64,000 bases of DNA from Eutypa lata. Taxonomy: Eukaryota > Ascomycota > Sordariomycetes > Xylariales > Diatrypaceae. The stretch lies in NCBI GenBank assembly GCA_022661535.1, contig JAKULF010000010.1, forward strand, positions 2,356,001 through 2,420,000, written 5' to 3'. The notes under the pieces are model-generated. The model saw only the letters and a list, made by a program, of their open reading frames with translations. It searched no databases and was not told where the DNA came from. Shown here piece by piece: positions 1 to 11,358 of the stretch; positions within the stretch are counted from its first letter, which is position 1; each line of letters opens with the position of its first letter. A program made the translations under genes and the position numbers.

Positions 1-1229
1 GAATAGCTCCGTCGCGGGAGAAGGCCCACACACAGCGAGAAGCAGCTGTCGTGCAGCCAATGCCACATATGAAAGCTAAAACGAGGACGGGGATCAGTAG
101 AGCAAAGGCGCCCCCTGAATTCCCTACGGCGGTTTTGATAATAACCGGGACCGGTTGAGCCGAGAGGATGAGCACCTGGATGTCGGGTAGGACGAAGATA
201 AGGGGGATCATGAACAGCAGGCCAGCAAACGTGTTGATGAAGATGGTCATGACCATAGCCTTAGGCACCTGAGTGGCGGGTTCTCGCACCTCTTCGCACA
301 TACTTGAACGTGTGGTAAGCATTCCAAATGGCTCTGCAATTTGTAGGATATTCAGCGACTCACGAGATAATCATGCCCGTCGACGAAGTGGCATATGCGG
401 CATGCAACAATCCAACCATGAACGACCAGCCATCAGTCCAGCCGGAGTTGTTTTCGAAATGACCAAACACCCAAGCTGCTTCACGGCGACCTTCTTTAGC
501 GACTACCAAAACGGTAATTACAATTGCAATCACACCAGCGAAGGTCCAGAAGATAGCGAACGTCTAAGAATCCCAAGAAATATTAGTAAGTTGGACCAGT
601 GCTGGCTCTCAGGGTTCAAGACATACATCAATCCATGGTAACCAGCGGTTGCATAATGATGAGACCGCATTACATAGCAGAGTGATACCTAGAAATATGA
701 GGAAAGCCTGGTATGCTTCACCCGCGATGATGGGCACCTCGTCGGTGCCAAAAATATTGATGCATCCAATGAGGAACAGTGTCGTAGCGAAGTTCACGGA
801 GAGCGTAATAGTGATATTGCCAACGACGTAAAGCCAGCCACAAACCCAAGCAGCGATGCGACGATACTCCACAGGTGCCAGCATAAACGACTGGTAGTAG
901 ACACCACCAGCAGTCGGATATATACTGGTGATCTCACCCAAGGACGCAGCGACGCACACGATGATCAGCGAGACGGCGACCCAACCCCAGATGATGGTAA
1001 CAGGACCGCCCCCGACTAAGGGGTAGTACATGGTCGTCGCAAGACCGTACGGGATCGAGGCCAAGACGAAGGACATGAACGCGACCTGTAACGTGGAGCG
1101 GTTTCGCGAAAGCTCGGGGGCGTAGCCCAACGAAGCGAGCAACTCGTCCGCCGAATCGACCTCGCCCTCCCGGTCCGCGATGGACGGGCGCTTCATGGCC
1201 GGGGCCGAAGTCTCCGACTTGACATCCAT
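1..1229 (-). CDS. Amino-acid/GABA-type permease (APC superfamily), 3' end cut by window edge
   Basis: Plasma-membrane amino acid/choline/GABA permease. Exons in transcription order are 1229-627, 563-364 and 302 to beyond base 1; both introns are GT-AG and keep the frame. The N-terminal tail of about 45 residues is hydrophilic and is followed by regularly spaced hydrophobic helices. The first helix region carries the family's conserved GGP stretch (YYPLVGGGPVTIIWGW), and exon 2 reads WTFAGVIAIVITVLVV. Exon 3 opens with MCEEVREPATQVPKA, the highly conserved loop of fungal GABA/choline permeases (E-E-V-x-x-P). The start at 1229 fits the usual N-terminal length of the family. The C-terminal third lies outside the window. 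Substrate cannot be assigned: GABA, choline, polyamine or general amino acids are all possible. Confidence 0.9.
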
Positions 1230-2945
1230 TTTCGGTTTCGAGCTTTGGAACGTTGGACCTCAGGGGCCGGATTTTTTTTTGGTCGAGGAATCGCACTGTT
1301 TAAATAGGGCACGCGACCGACAGCGATCCCCTCGTTCCCGATGTGGGTTTATAAAGAGCAAGTGAAAATGGTGTTTTCCAAAATCATAAGATAGAGCAAA
1401 GCTTCGAACTAGCTATAAAGGCCATACATATACATAGACAACAATTCTGAAGAAAAGAAAAAAAGGGGTGAATTGAAGATATACCAAAAAAAGTCTTCTT
1501 GAAGAAAGAAAAATTAACAAAAAAGCTGGGGAGAAGAGAGAAAAAAAAAAAACCGCGGGACCTTAAAAGGAAACTGACGTCGTGGCGATCGCGCGTGGCT
1601 TCTTCCTTCCTCCTACCTAGCAGCTGCAAAGCAAAAAAAGGCTTAAAGGCTATATCCATGTCAAGAACCAGGAGCCTCCCAGGCTACCGGGGACCGATAA
1701 CCTGCCTAAGGTAGATTGGCCGCTGTTAGCCCTGTTAGCCAGGTTAGCGCTGCTCTGCTCCGCTGGAAAAAAGTGTTCCATTGATCTGAATCGGAAAGGC
1801 CGACTGGGGCCATTGTTCGCAAAATCTTGGCGGCTTCTGGCCTTCTAGCGCTGGTTGGACAAGAGACGGTGGTGGCATGCGAGAAAACACCGAGCCGTCG
1901 TGGGTGCATGTGCATGGCATGGCTACTACTTACGCTACCATGTTACATGTTACATCCTGAAAAAGAGATTGTCTGGTGCTATCCTCGTGTTCATGGGGAA
2001 GAAACTGGAGAAGGAATGATAAGCATAATACAGTAAGGACGTCATCGGTCTGGACCCTGTTGCCCCACATGATTCAAGATAAAGGGTCTCTCTGGCTGTT
2101 CTGGTTTTGGTTGCTCCAATAGATAGGAATCGGATGCATACATATCTGCACATGCTTATTGGACATTTGGGCCTAAATATCGTCAATGATGGTACATATG
2201 TAATCTACATAATCTTGAGCACCCTTGCCCATCTAGCCAACTATAGCAGGTAATACAACTTTGTAATATCACCCTATCACGTGGCTTTCAAGAGCTGAGA
2301 GTTTCTTTAACGTTAAACCTTGTACGTCTATCTATAAGTAGAGTGCCAGAGCCGCAGGCACGCTTTGCTCCCCGAGCATTCACACTTCGTTCAGGACCCC
2401 AACTATCTCGGAAGACTGAGTGCCGTCAAGATGACCCGTACCTCCTAACCAAATTACATTGGATCCGCGTATCACAGGAGACTTTGTCGGCCCGTCTTGT
2501 GGGGGATTGCCCATGATGGCTCCAACGCTAATGGGCCTCTAATGGTCACGTGACTGTCCGGCCGTATGGAGGACTCGCTGCAATCAGAAACAGCACCGCG
2601 CACATTACATTCCATTCCGAGTTTTCCCGCACAGGCAAGACCTTATCGCACATTAGGTAAGACATTTAGCGATTTATAATAAACCTGTCATTCATTGAAT
2701 ACATATATTTGTTTATTTATTACTTTAGCCCCAATAAAACACCATATACATACCCATATATCAAGGCTACCGTGAAGAAAACAGAAAAGAAAGAATACCT
2801 TACAGTGATTCCGTGACCCCTGATTCAAGCACCCGCGGTAGTCGCTTTTACCCCTTATCTGGCGCGGAGAACTATGCTAATTGGGGGCGAGATGCCACGA
2901 GCTAGCTGAGCTAAAAGCGTAGATCTTGCGATAGCCTTATTGTGG
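1230..2945. other. Intergenic region, no gene seen
   Basis: About 1.7 kb between the permease start and the 3' end of the F-box gene. Open frames here are short, overlap on both strands and show no recognisable domain. Bases 1440-1560 are purine-rich with A runs, consistent with a 5' leader or promoter of the permease. Confidence 0.5.
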
Positions 2946-4538
2946 CTACGCAGATAAGACGTCCTGGCCGGTGGGCTGTGACCGGGGCTTATCTAGGAAG
3001 TCAACACCGAGTACCAGCTGGAACAGGGTGAATAGCTGAGTTTTAAATGACCCGCGCTTTCTCCCCATCGCGAATACCGTCTTATCAGGTTGCGTCTGCG
3101 ATGACATGCCGACGACGAACTCCGAGAGTTCTCCTTGAGACCTGAACCTCTCTTTCCGAGGCCAATCAAACTTCCCCTCGTAATCAACAGGTGCGAATGC
3201 CCTGGCTGCCTTGGAACGAAGTGGCAGCGCGATGGCTGGAAAGGACCTGATCCAGATCGCCCCGTGATGAATCAGTCTGAACGACGCGTACCACCTCCCC
3301 TGGTTCAAAGCACGCTCAAGGAGAGTGTATTCGGGATATTCTACAGAGTATTGATTAGCGCTAACTCCGCTTTCAACGATCCTGTCGATCATCTCGACGT
3401 CGTCTACTAGGGCGGCTCGTTCGAGGTGTGCGGCCGAGAACCTACAACCAGCATCGAGGAGATATTGTATCGTTTTGTAGTTCTTCCTGGGAGAGCACGG
3501 ATTCTCATCCTCTTCACCATATTTTCCCATGGCGAAGAGAAGTAACTCTTCTCCAGCAGTCCATTCTTCCGTCTCTTTGTCGATGACAGCCCTAGGATAT
3601 GTCACACGGAGTTCTTTGATAATCTCGAGCCCTACGTCGCCCCGGGCGAAGTAGCGGGCCGTATCACGGAAAGCTACACCGGGCCGTAAGTGATCCCGCG
3701 CATATATGTCCCACAGATGAAGTAAATTGGCGTTCCGACGCAGGGAGAAAGCTCGATACATACATCCCATTATCATGTCGTCCATTTCCAACCGTTCTCC
3801 CGGAAGAGCCGAGTATTCCCGAAGGAGTATATTGATAACTTCAGAGTTAACATCTTCACGCTGAGCGTGCTTCGGTTCAAAGTTCCCTTCCATGACTGCC
3901 GAGTAGATAGCGATCCTCAGAAGCGATTCGTCGAATGAGCCCTCAGCCTTGAGCCTCGACATAATCCTTTCTACTATTTTTGGGAAGTGCCCGGAGGCAG
4001 CCAAATACATCATGAGATGACTTACGGCAGCTCCCTCGTCTACCAGAAGCCAGGCAATAGAGCCTCGCCGCAAGGTGAGGGCCAAATGCAAAGGGTCAAA
4101 ATCTCTCCAATGGTCGTACCGGACCCAATCCGTCGATATATCGGTACCCTTTCTTAGACACAACTTGACAACGTCGATCCGATCGTGTTCGATAGCAACT
4201 GAGAGAGGGGATACCCAGGGAAGTTTTTGGGGGGACACGAGAAAATTAGGGAATTCATCCCGGAATAAATCCAACATCATTTCAATCCTCTCGGTGGCAA
4301 CATTACTTTTGATGGCCAGATGTACAAGAGGTTGCGGTACATTATCTTGCTGGGCAATCGCTCGCCATCCCTGCTTCACCAGGACACGCTGGTATGCGAC
4401 ATCTTTCTTCACGATTGTCTTCTCGTCGATGACGACCCACATAGTCCTGCATGTTCTTGCGAGGTTGAAGGTGTCCAGAGCCGACTCCAACTCGCTCACG
4501 ATTTGGAGTTTGAGTTCGTTGGGTAGGCTCAGAAACAT
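2946..4538 (-). CDS. F-box protein with ankyrin-like repeats
   Basis: Single-exon protein of 530 residues. Residues 2-40 (LPNELKLQIVSELESALD, then LARTCR) match an F-box-like helix pair, which in this family binds Skp1 in an SCF ubiquitin ligase. Ankyrin-like units follow: around 108-140 (PLSVAIEHDRIDVVKLCLRKG), 150-180 (PLHLALTLRRGSIAWLLVDEGA) and again near 360-440, which would bind a substrate. The repeats are degenerate and well spaced, as is common in fungal F-box/ankyrin proteins of expanded families. The start lies directly before the F-box and no intron is needed. Its target is unknown. It stands alone, with about 1 kb of gene-free sequence on the 5' side. Confidence 0.75.
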   Translation of the reverse strand: MFLSLPNELKLQIVSELESALDTFNLARTCRTMWVVIDEKTIVKKDVAYQRVLVKQGWRAIAQQDNVPQPLVHLAIKSNVATERIEMMLDLFRDEFPNFLVSPQKLPWVSPLSVAIEHDRIDVVKLCLRKGTDISTDWVRYDHWRDFDPLHLALTLRRGSIAWLLVDEGAAVSHLMMYLAASGHFPKIVERIMSRLKAEGSFDESLLRIAIYSAVMEGNFEPKHAQREDVNSEVINILLREYSALPGERLEMDDMIMGCMYRAFSLRRNANLLHLWDIYARDHLRPGVAFRDTARYFARGDVGLEIIKELRVTYPRAVIDKETEEWTAGEELLLFAMGKYGEEDENPCSPRKNYKTIQYLLDAGCRFSAAHLERAALVDDVEMIDRIVESGVSANQYSVEYPEYTLLERALNQGRWYASFRLIHHGAIWIRSFPAIALPLRSKAARAFAPVDYEGKFDWPRKERFRSQGELSEFVVGMSSQTQPDKTVFAMGRKRGSFKTQLFTLFQLVLGVDFLDKPRSQPTGQDVLSA

Positions 4539-5587
4539 GTTGGGTAATGATGGTTCCTAAGTGAAAAGCTGCTCGGATATGTTTCAGATGTTCGAGATAC
4601 GGCAACTTGTGATATATGCAAATATATGAGTGAACAGGTTGTAGCAGAGACGAGAACGGGTTCAGGTAAGGATCACTTAAATAGATCGCAGCGTATGCAC
4701 TTCTTTGAATCATGATCAAATAACCCACCCCATTTAGTCGAAAGGACGGCGTGAAAGTTATTGTCCATACTAAATATCGGCTTTGTACTCATTATTTAAA
4801 TTTGCTATACCATTTGACAATTCCCTTGTTTTTCCTCCGCACTTTGTTATAGCTCTGCTATACTCAATGATTTATGGCTTTGATTCTAAAGCCACATCTT
4901 ATAAACAGATCTAAACGAGGCGTTGATGGGCTGGCACAAAGGAATATCCTATTTTTGGAATTTGTGTCCCTCTTGGCTCATTTTAGCGACTCATAAAGAG
5001 TTTCAATTCCGAAACATACACTGACCTGTACTTTACGATCGACATCTTTCAAATGGCAAATACTTGTATTGAAGTCTCCTATAGATTTGCTCCGGATACT
5101 AAAGACAACTCACCTATAATCTACTAGAATATGATAGTGGGCGGGGTTCATCATACTAATTCTTTCTAGTATAAATGCATTTTTTTTTGGATGGACTTCA
5201 GCTCACTGCCCCCTCAGGATGTTCACAAACACATAACGAGAATTTTTGCATTGCGCTTTACATCACAGAATCACGGCGACGTCCGTAGGCACATCATTAT
5301 AGGCGATACTGCCCTTTCTAGGCAGACTTCATTCGCTCGCCCCTTTATGTTATCTACATTCATAGATAATGCGACCGCGATGGCAATACACACAGTTATC
5401 ACTTATGACAAGACCATCATGACCATATCCATATAACCATTCTAGGCACATCAAAGTTGACAGGTGTGTCCTCTACACCCTACCAAAACTCAACCCAAGC
5501 CCAACAATCCCAGAAGATCGAAAACAGTAGGAACCAAGACCATTATAGTAGAATGAACAAGTTCGCCCCACGTGGTCCAACCATTAC
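4539..5587. other. Intergenic region, no gene seen
   Basis: About 1 kb between the F-box start and the stop of the K+ transporter. AT-rich tracts occur near 4780-4900 and 5100-5190. The open frames are short and carry no domain. Confidence 0.5.
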
Positions 5588-8542
5588 TTAAATCTCCTTC
5601 ACGAACCCGACCTCCACCACGCGATCCATAGCAAGCCTGAGGTTCGCGATCTTGGCGCGCGTGTTGTCCCGGATCCACAAGAAGCTAGCCAGGGTGATGG
5701 TCCGGAGCAGGGACGTGCCCATCTTGATCTTCATCTGCTCCTTGCCGACCAGGTACATGACCTTGCTGGCATAAGCGCGATCCAGCTTCGCCAGCTCGCG
5801 CCGGATGACTTGATCGCGGAGCTCGACGGGGATTTCGCGATGCCGGCCCTTGCCCTTGCCGGCTTCCGCTTCGGCAGGTGCGCCGCCGCCGCTGCCGGTG
5901 CTGTTAGAGGGAAGGTTTAGACGCGTGCTGCTCGTATCCGTGTCGTGAGTCGAGAAGACGACAGCAGCAGGGATGTTCAAGTTCGCGCTCGCCACGGTGC
6001 TGCTATCCTTCTCCTCGGCGGTGCCGGTGGTGCTAGGAGCAGTAGTCGCCGCAGCGCTGACATCGGGAAGTCCAAGTGGAGCGTCCTCGGCAGCCTGGCG
6101 AATGATGAAGCCCCGAACCTGCTCGTAGATCAAGGCCGCGAGGTCGGGCGTGATGACCTCGTCCATGAAGCCGTGGCGCACAACGAGGCGGTAGCAGCCG
6201 GGGACGGCGGCGCCCAGGCGCGAGATGGCGTAGCGGTCCTCGTCGGCGACGCTGGGCGTCTCGACCGGGTGCAGGTGGAAGAACACGGTCGCGTCCGGCA
6301 CCGCGCCGATCTTGCGCACGAACTGCGCGAATACCGCCGGCGTGTTGATCCCCGTCTTGTCGAAGTAGATGCCCATGCCCCGGATGCGGCTGAGGCCGTC
6401 GCCGCCCCAGCGGGCCGTCAGCCTCAGCTTCGGGTGGTTGTCCTCGTCGCCGTCGTCCTCGGGAGGATCAGCGGCAGTGGTGGTGGTGGTGGTGGTGGTG
6501 GTGGGGCTTCCGTCTCTCGTGACGAGCTCCGAGGGCCGGAACCGGTCTTCCGCTTCCGCGCGCCACTGGTTCTCCTTGCCGAAGCGCCAGAGCAGGAAGA
6601 TGCACGCGAGGATTCCCGATATGGTGATGGTGAACCAGGCACCGTCGGGCACCTTGGTCAGGGCCGAGGATAGATACAGACCGTCCACGGTGGCGAAGAA
6701 GAGCCAGGGGATGAAGACCAGGTAGGGAGAGAAGCGCCAGACGATCAGCGAGCAGAGCGTCACCATGCAAGTGTCAAAAAATGTGACGAACATGACGCAG
6801 ACGCTGCAAATATTAGTTTCGCCCTGAGCAGTATGATGATGGCTATGCCACTTACCCGTACGCATTACCCAGTCGTGTGGTGTTCGAATACACAGCGGTA
6901 ACGAGGATGGCCAAGCACATCAGAATCCAGTTCAAAAAGGGGACATACAACTGCCCGTGAAACCGGCTTGAAGTGTGTACGATCTTGACTTGTGGGCAGT
7001 AAGATAGCTTCATCAGCTGGCTTGTGAGCTATATTGATTGATTGTCAGTATAATAAGCCACGATCCCCAAATAGCCTCGGAAGACTTGCCTGAAATACGG
7101 CTGTGATCATAGCTTGCGAAGCTACAACGGCGGCAAGCATGGCAACAATCAGACTAGGATAGAGCATCCCAGGAGGCACACAGTTATAGAAGGGATTCGA
7201 GTACGCGTCAGGATTCTCGCTGATGTAAGCTGCCTGGCCGATGTACGCCAGGAGCAGGCAAGGGTAGCACCAGGCGAACCAGCTCATCTGAATAGCCCTC
7301 ATGCTGAACGCGCCCAGATCTGCGAACAAGGCCTCGACGCCGGTGAAAGAGAGGAGGATGCCGCCCAACATCTTCCACGCGTCGTGCTTCTTCTCCATGA
7401 AGAAATGGATAGCGAACCAGGGAGAGAAGGCCCGGAGCACGGTGTAGTCGTGCATGGCGAGGTTGTAAATGCCGAAGCCGGCATTGAACGCGAGCCACAC
7501 GATGACGATCGGCGCGAAGGTGCTGGCGAGCTTCGTGGTGCCCAGCGGCTGCAGCGCGAAGAGCACGACGAGGATGGCGCACGACGTCCCGACGATGGTC
7601 GGGCTCGTGATGCCCGGGCTTACGACCGAAAGCCCCTGCACTGCGCCCAGGACCGACTGCGCTGGCGTTAGGACGCCGTCGGCCATCACCATGGACACGG
7701 CGAGGACGCCGATGATCTTCAGCAGGCCCCGCGTGAGCCTGCTATTCTCAATCCCCGATCGCAAGGTCTTGTTGCTGGGAGAGAGATCGTCGGTGTCGTG
7801 GCGCTCCATCTTCACGAGGACTTGCTCTCGTGGATCGCGTTCGGTTATGTTGGCCTATACCTGTTAGGCGGACAAACATATAACAATTAAGGGGCCAGAC
7901 GGTTGGTTCATTTACATAGCGAGTAAGCAGGGAGTAACAACTGAATGTTCCCCCTTCGCCCTCATTATCCGCGTGCAAGACAATTAAGACGTATTTCAAG
8001 GAGACCATGATAGTCAATGACCAGATGATCACTGATAGCACCTCGACCAATTCTTGATACGCCGGTGCATGGGTGAAAGTTGACGAGAACACATAGAGAG
8101 GGCTACGAGGAAAGAGTCAATACACTTCTAAAGCTTATTATTTTTAGGCATTTCGCACCTAGTTCCAATATCGCCGTATATGACGCCAACAGATTGGTAG
8201 GCCAGCCTTATGTACATATATGTGGTTAGCGTAGTTTACCACAGCAATTGACTTGCAAAACAATTAGGACCGGAAGCGACGCTACCAGAGCAACGTGGTC
8301 CCCTTGAAGACCTGCTTCTTCCTCGAATCGTCGCGGCGCCAGTCTTCTCCGTCTTCGAGATCGCCGACGACAGGGTCGGTTGCCCGGACAGACGACACGC
8401 GCGAAAGGCGGCGGCGGTCATGGGGATACGGCGAGCGTGTCAAGCTCCGAGAGTGATATACGCCACCGACATCCACTCCCGTGGAATTGCCGAACTTGCC
8501 AGGATGGTCCCCATCCTCGATCTGGATTGTTGACGCCGTCAT
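5588..8542 (-). CDS. hak1: High-affinity potassium transporter (KUP/HAK/KT family)
   Basis: K+ uptake carrier of the plasma membrane, 881 residues. Exons: 8542-8286, 8206-8159, 8102-7916, 7854-7090, 7028-6856, 6803-5588. All phases agree. The KUP/HAK signature falls across exons 1-3 (KGTTLLW, LAYQSVGVIYGDIGTSPLY, then VFSSTF), followed by DNEGEGGTF and the helix block VLTPAQSVLGAVQGL. Exon 5 reads LTSQLMKLSYCPQVKIVHTS, and exon 6 opens with GVCVMFVTFFDTC. The long hydrophilic C-terminal domain holds a nine-Thr run and ends GFVKEI. The fourth intron starts GCAAGT rather than GT (7089-7029). The start at 8542 gives the usual N-terminal tail with RRLSRVSSVRATDPV before the first helix. Gene symbol is by family; paralogue identity is unproven. 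Confidence 0.93.
6477..6505. repeat. GTG/CAC trinucleotide run inside the hak1 C-terminal coding region
   Basis: About nine GTG units on the + strand, read as consecutive Thr codons in the transporter. Being a triplet repeat, length change keeps the frame. Confidence 0.9.
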
Positions 8543-10233
8543 AACTTTAGTGTTAGCTCGACTCGGAGTTGTAAATGAATCTCATTGAAATGTAATACAA
8601 CATATAGGAAAAGTGCGGGCAGTGGTTCAGTCAGTTCAGCGAAACGATGTCAGAAAAACCTGAGAAAATCTGGAAGGAGGTAAGCAGGTAAGCAAGGCAT
8701 GTAGGTGTGTACCCTGGGTAGTTAAGAACAAAGGGAAGATAAGGCACGCGGGTTTCTTCTCTCGTAAAAACGGGATAATGCTATTGAATAACAAAAAGGC
8801 TCTGCGCTATTATCGGGACGCGTGGGATTCTCGCATGTGGCTTACAGGTTTCTTTTTACCGGGGGGATGCCGGCCATGCATCCCTCCGTATTGAGGTAGA
8901 CATACCGATCTGGGGGTTCACAGGAGCAGGTGAGCCTCCAATGGGACCCGGAGATCTGGGAAGGTTGAATGACTCGTGAATGTGTTGTATTGTACGGGAG
9001 GCCTCTGCCCCAGTGTCTCATCCCTGGGGTCTAGCTCTAGACCTCTAGAAGTTAGTAGTTATCGTCAGCGCGCCATTGGTTGAACCATTCCTAATCTCAC
9101 CAAGGTCTCATTTTTGGCTCGTGGCTATGCTTTTCTCAACTCCTTAATTAATACCTCGGATCGCCGCTTTTTAATATATACTCTTCATACCGCCTTCATT
9201 TAACTACACCACACCTATTTTGAGAAAGTCCTCTCCTGAAAATTTGCTAGCTTCAGGTTCATGAGCATGCCGTATTAAATTAATACCTCAATAAATGGAG
9301 CTAATTGACGATGTTTTGATGGCGAGTCATATCCATCATCTTTGCTTTTTCACATGCTATCCTACAAGCTATCCTAATCCAGATAAAGCATACGGTGCAT
9401 GCATGAGGCGCCTGGAAGCTGTATAGATAGCTTATGCAAGACAATCACTTCCTCGGCCAGTCAGCAGTCCTTTCGATATTCGCACTGAGGGCGTACCATG
9501 CCGGAGTGTAGAGAACAATGAGGCTTTGATACTAATAGGTTACATGATGGCTTAGACCTAGAATATTAAAGGGGGCAATGCTAGTTGGGTTTCATGACTA
9601 CTCGAAGCTAGGGACAGTGGAGAGACAATACGATACTAGAACGTGTTCTATATGATGACAAGTTTGTAAGGGGGGAAACAACAAGAAGACATCATGTTAA
9701 TATGTTCATTTTAAGTTTTACCACTACAATGCAAACCAACCTGCACACCCACAAGTATTCAGGTTTGTTTACGATAGTACTAATAGTACTAGTTTGCGCC
9801 AAAAGAGGGAATGGAATGTCATTGTAATACGAGTAGAAACTACGCATTGGGGGATATGAAAGAATAGTTATATTACCCATGTCTGGTTGTGGTAGTTTGT
9901 TTTGTATGAATATCAATTGTTAGGTAACCTCCCTGTTACTATTCTCAATTTTCTTAATTATACATCATATCTACAATCTTTCTCTATTCCCTCGCTGAGC
10001 ACATGCAGCTCTGTCATCCTTAGCTGTTCTAACAAGCAACTTGACTGCCGCTATCTTCCATTGCCAACCGGCAACAACGTTAGAAATCGAATTGAGGATT
10101 CTGATATCCTCACTACTAAGAAAGGTAACTTTTATAGCGCTTGCGGATCCTGTGGACTTGTGTCGGGAGAGTCGGCAAAAAAATTAGGCTTCCCGGCGGC
10201 TGTGGCGCATCAACTCTCCTCAGAGTGATCGTC
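8543..10233. other. Intergenic region, no gene seen
   Basis: About 1.7 kb on the 5' side of hak1, probably including its promoter and leader. It is AT-rich, with several TAATTAAT-like and TATATA stretches at 9130-9290. Open frames at 9692-10228 are low in complexity and have no domain. Confidence 0.45.
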
Positions 10234-11358
10234 TCAATACAAACGTTCAGACATCTTCCTCATGAGCATGGTGGTGAATAGGGGGAATTGATTCACCAGC
10301 TCCTTAAAATCATCGCAAGCAACAAGTTCTTCATAGATGCATGCTGAGAAATGGATGAGCATATTGCACAACAGACTGGACTCAACTGAATCCAAGAAGC
10401 TTTCAAAGCTGTAATGTATGAGAGAGCAAATGTCACTTATTCGCTTGGGATATAGGGTGAAGGTTTTCAATGTCGCCCAAATCTTATGCAACGTCAGGTG
10501 ACATAGTGGAGGAATGTCGTATTTGTCCGCCATAACATACAGTTGAGCGTGGGAGAGAAAGACTTGGCTATAATCCTCACATTCCTCGTTCTTAAGAGGT
10601 GTGAATTCTTGGTTAGGAGATGGATCAGGGGCCCCAGAAGTGAATTGCTTCACCAATATCCGCTGTTTCTTATGGCATACCTTGGTGCACTTCCGGCATG
10701 TTGGACCAGCATTTGCCGTGCATGAGTCACAATAGCCCCTGTTAAAGTGCTCCTTACAACTCATACATGAAGCATCAGTATAACTAGACCAGCGGCGATC
10801 GCACTTGCCACACTTAGATGAAGATTTGGTGGAGGTATCGTCCAAAAAAGAGAGTGAATACGGACTCTTCCGATTTATGTTCGTACCTGAGCCCTCTTCA
10901 ATATAAAATTTAATCTCATTTCCTGGGGACCCATTGCAAGCTGGAGTGGCAATATGCAAATCAAGAGAGATCTTGGGAAGTGCATCAGTGTATTTCCCTG
11001 TGTACTGCAAAGTCTAGAGTCAGTAACTTTCCTGCATAGATATTCTAGCAAGGTCTAGGTGTTCTCCGGGGTTCCATATCTCCCAACATGGCCTTTTAAG
11101 TGACTTGAAGCATCTAATCTACCCATAAAGGGAAGAAAATGATTATGGCAATTAATACTTACTGCCCACTCTACAAACCGGACAAATGTCCCTTCATCGA
11201 TGTCATCCCATACCACGCGCCCCTCAATGGATTCTACCATATGTCCATTTAGGAGCCGATCTAGAGGTTTCGATAGGCTTGATAATGCAGTACTATGGAC
11301 AAGGAAACTTGTTTTCCCAGGACCGATTAAGAACTGGATAGAACGGGATCCAAGGATC
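10234..11358 (-). CDS. BTB/POZ-domain protein with Cys-rich insert; first exon not resolved
   Basis: Exon 11004-10234 is certain, and the preceding exon runs from about 11358 to 11163. The intron is GT-AG (GTAAGT at 11162, CAG before 11004). Across it the protein reads FVRFVEWA then YTGKYTDAL, the classic fungal BTB core, preceded by FLIGPGKTSFLVHSTALSSL. A Cys-rich stretch follows, with at least ten Cys in C-x2-C-type pairs (CGKCDRRW, CMSC, CDSC, CRKC), likely binding zinc. Then comes the helical BTB tail (YVMADKYDIPPLCHLTLHKI). BTB proteins dimerise and often serve as Cul3 adaptors or nuclear factors. A stop lies upstream in frame and an acceptor-like CTAAATAG stands at 11366-11359, so an upstream exon with the start codon is expected, but no clean donor was found. 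It could be a 5'-decayed copy. Confidence 0.7.

Noticed and set aside
5945..6673. 242-codon plus-strand frame inside the K+ transporter
   Set aside because: It lies antisense to a confidently identified, conserved coding exon and translates to Arg/Ala/Gly-rich low-complexity sequence.
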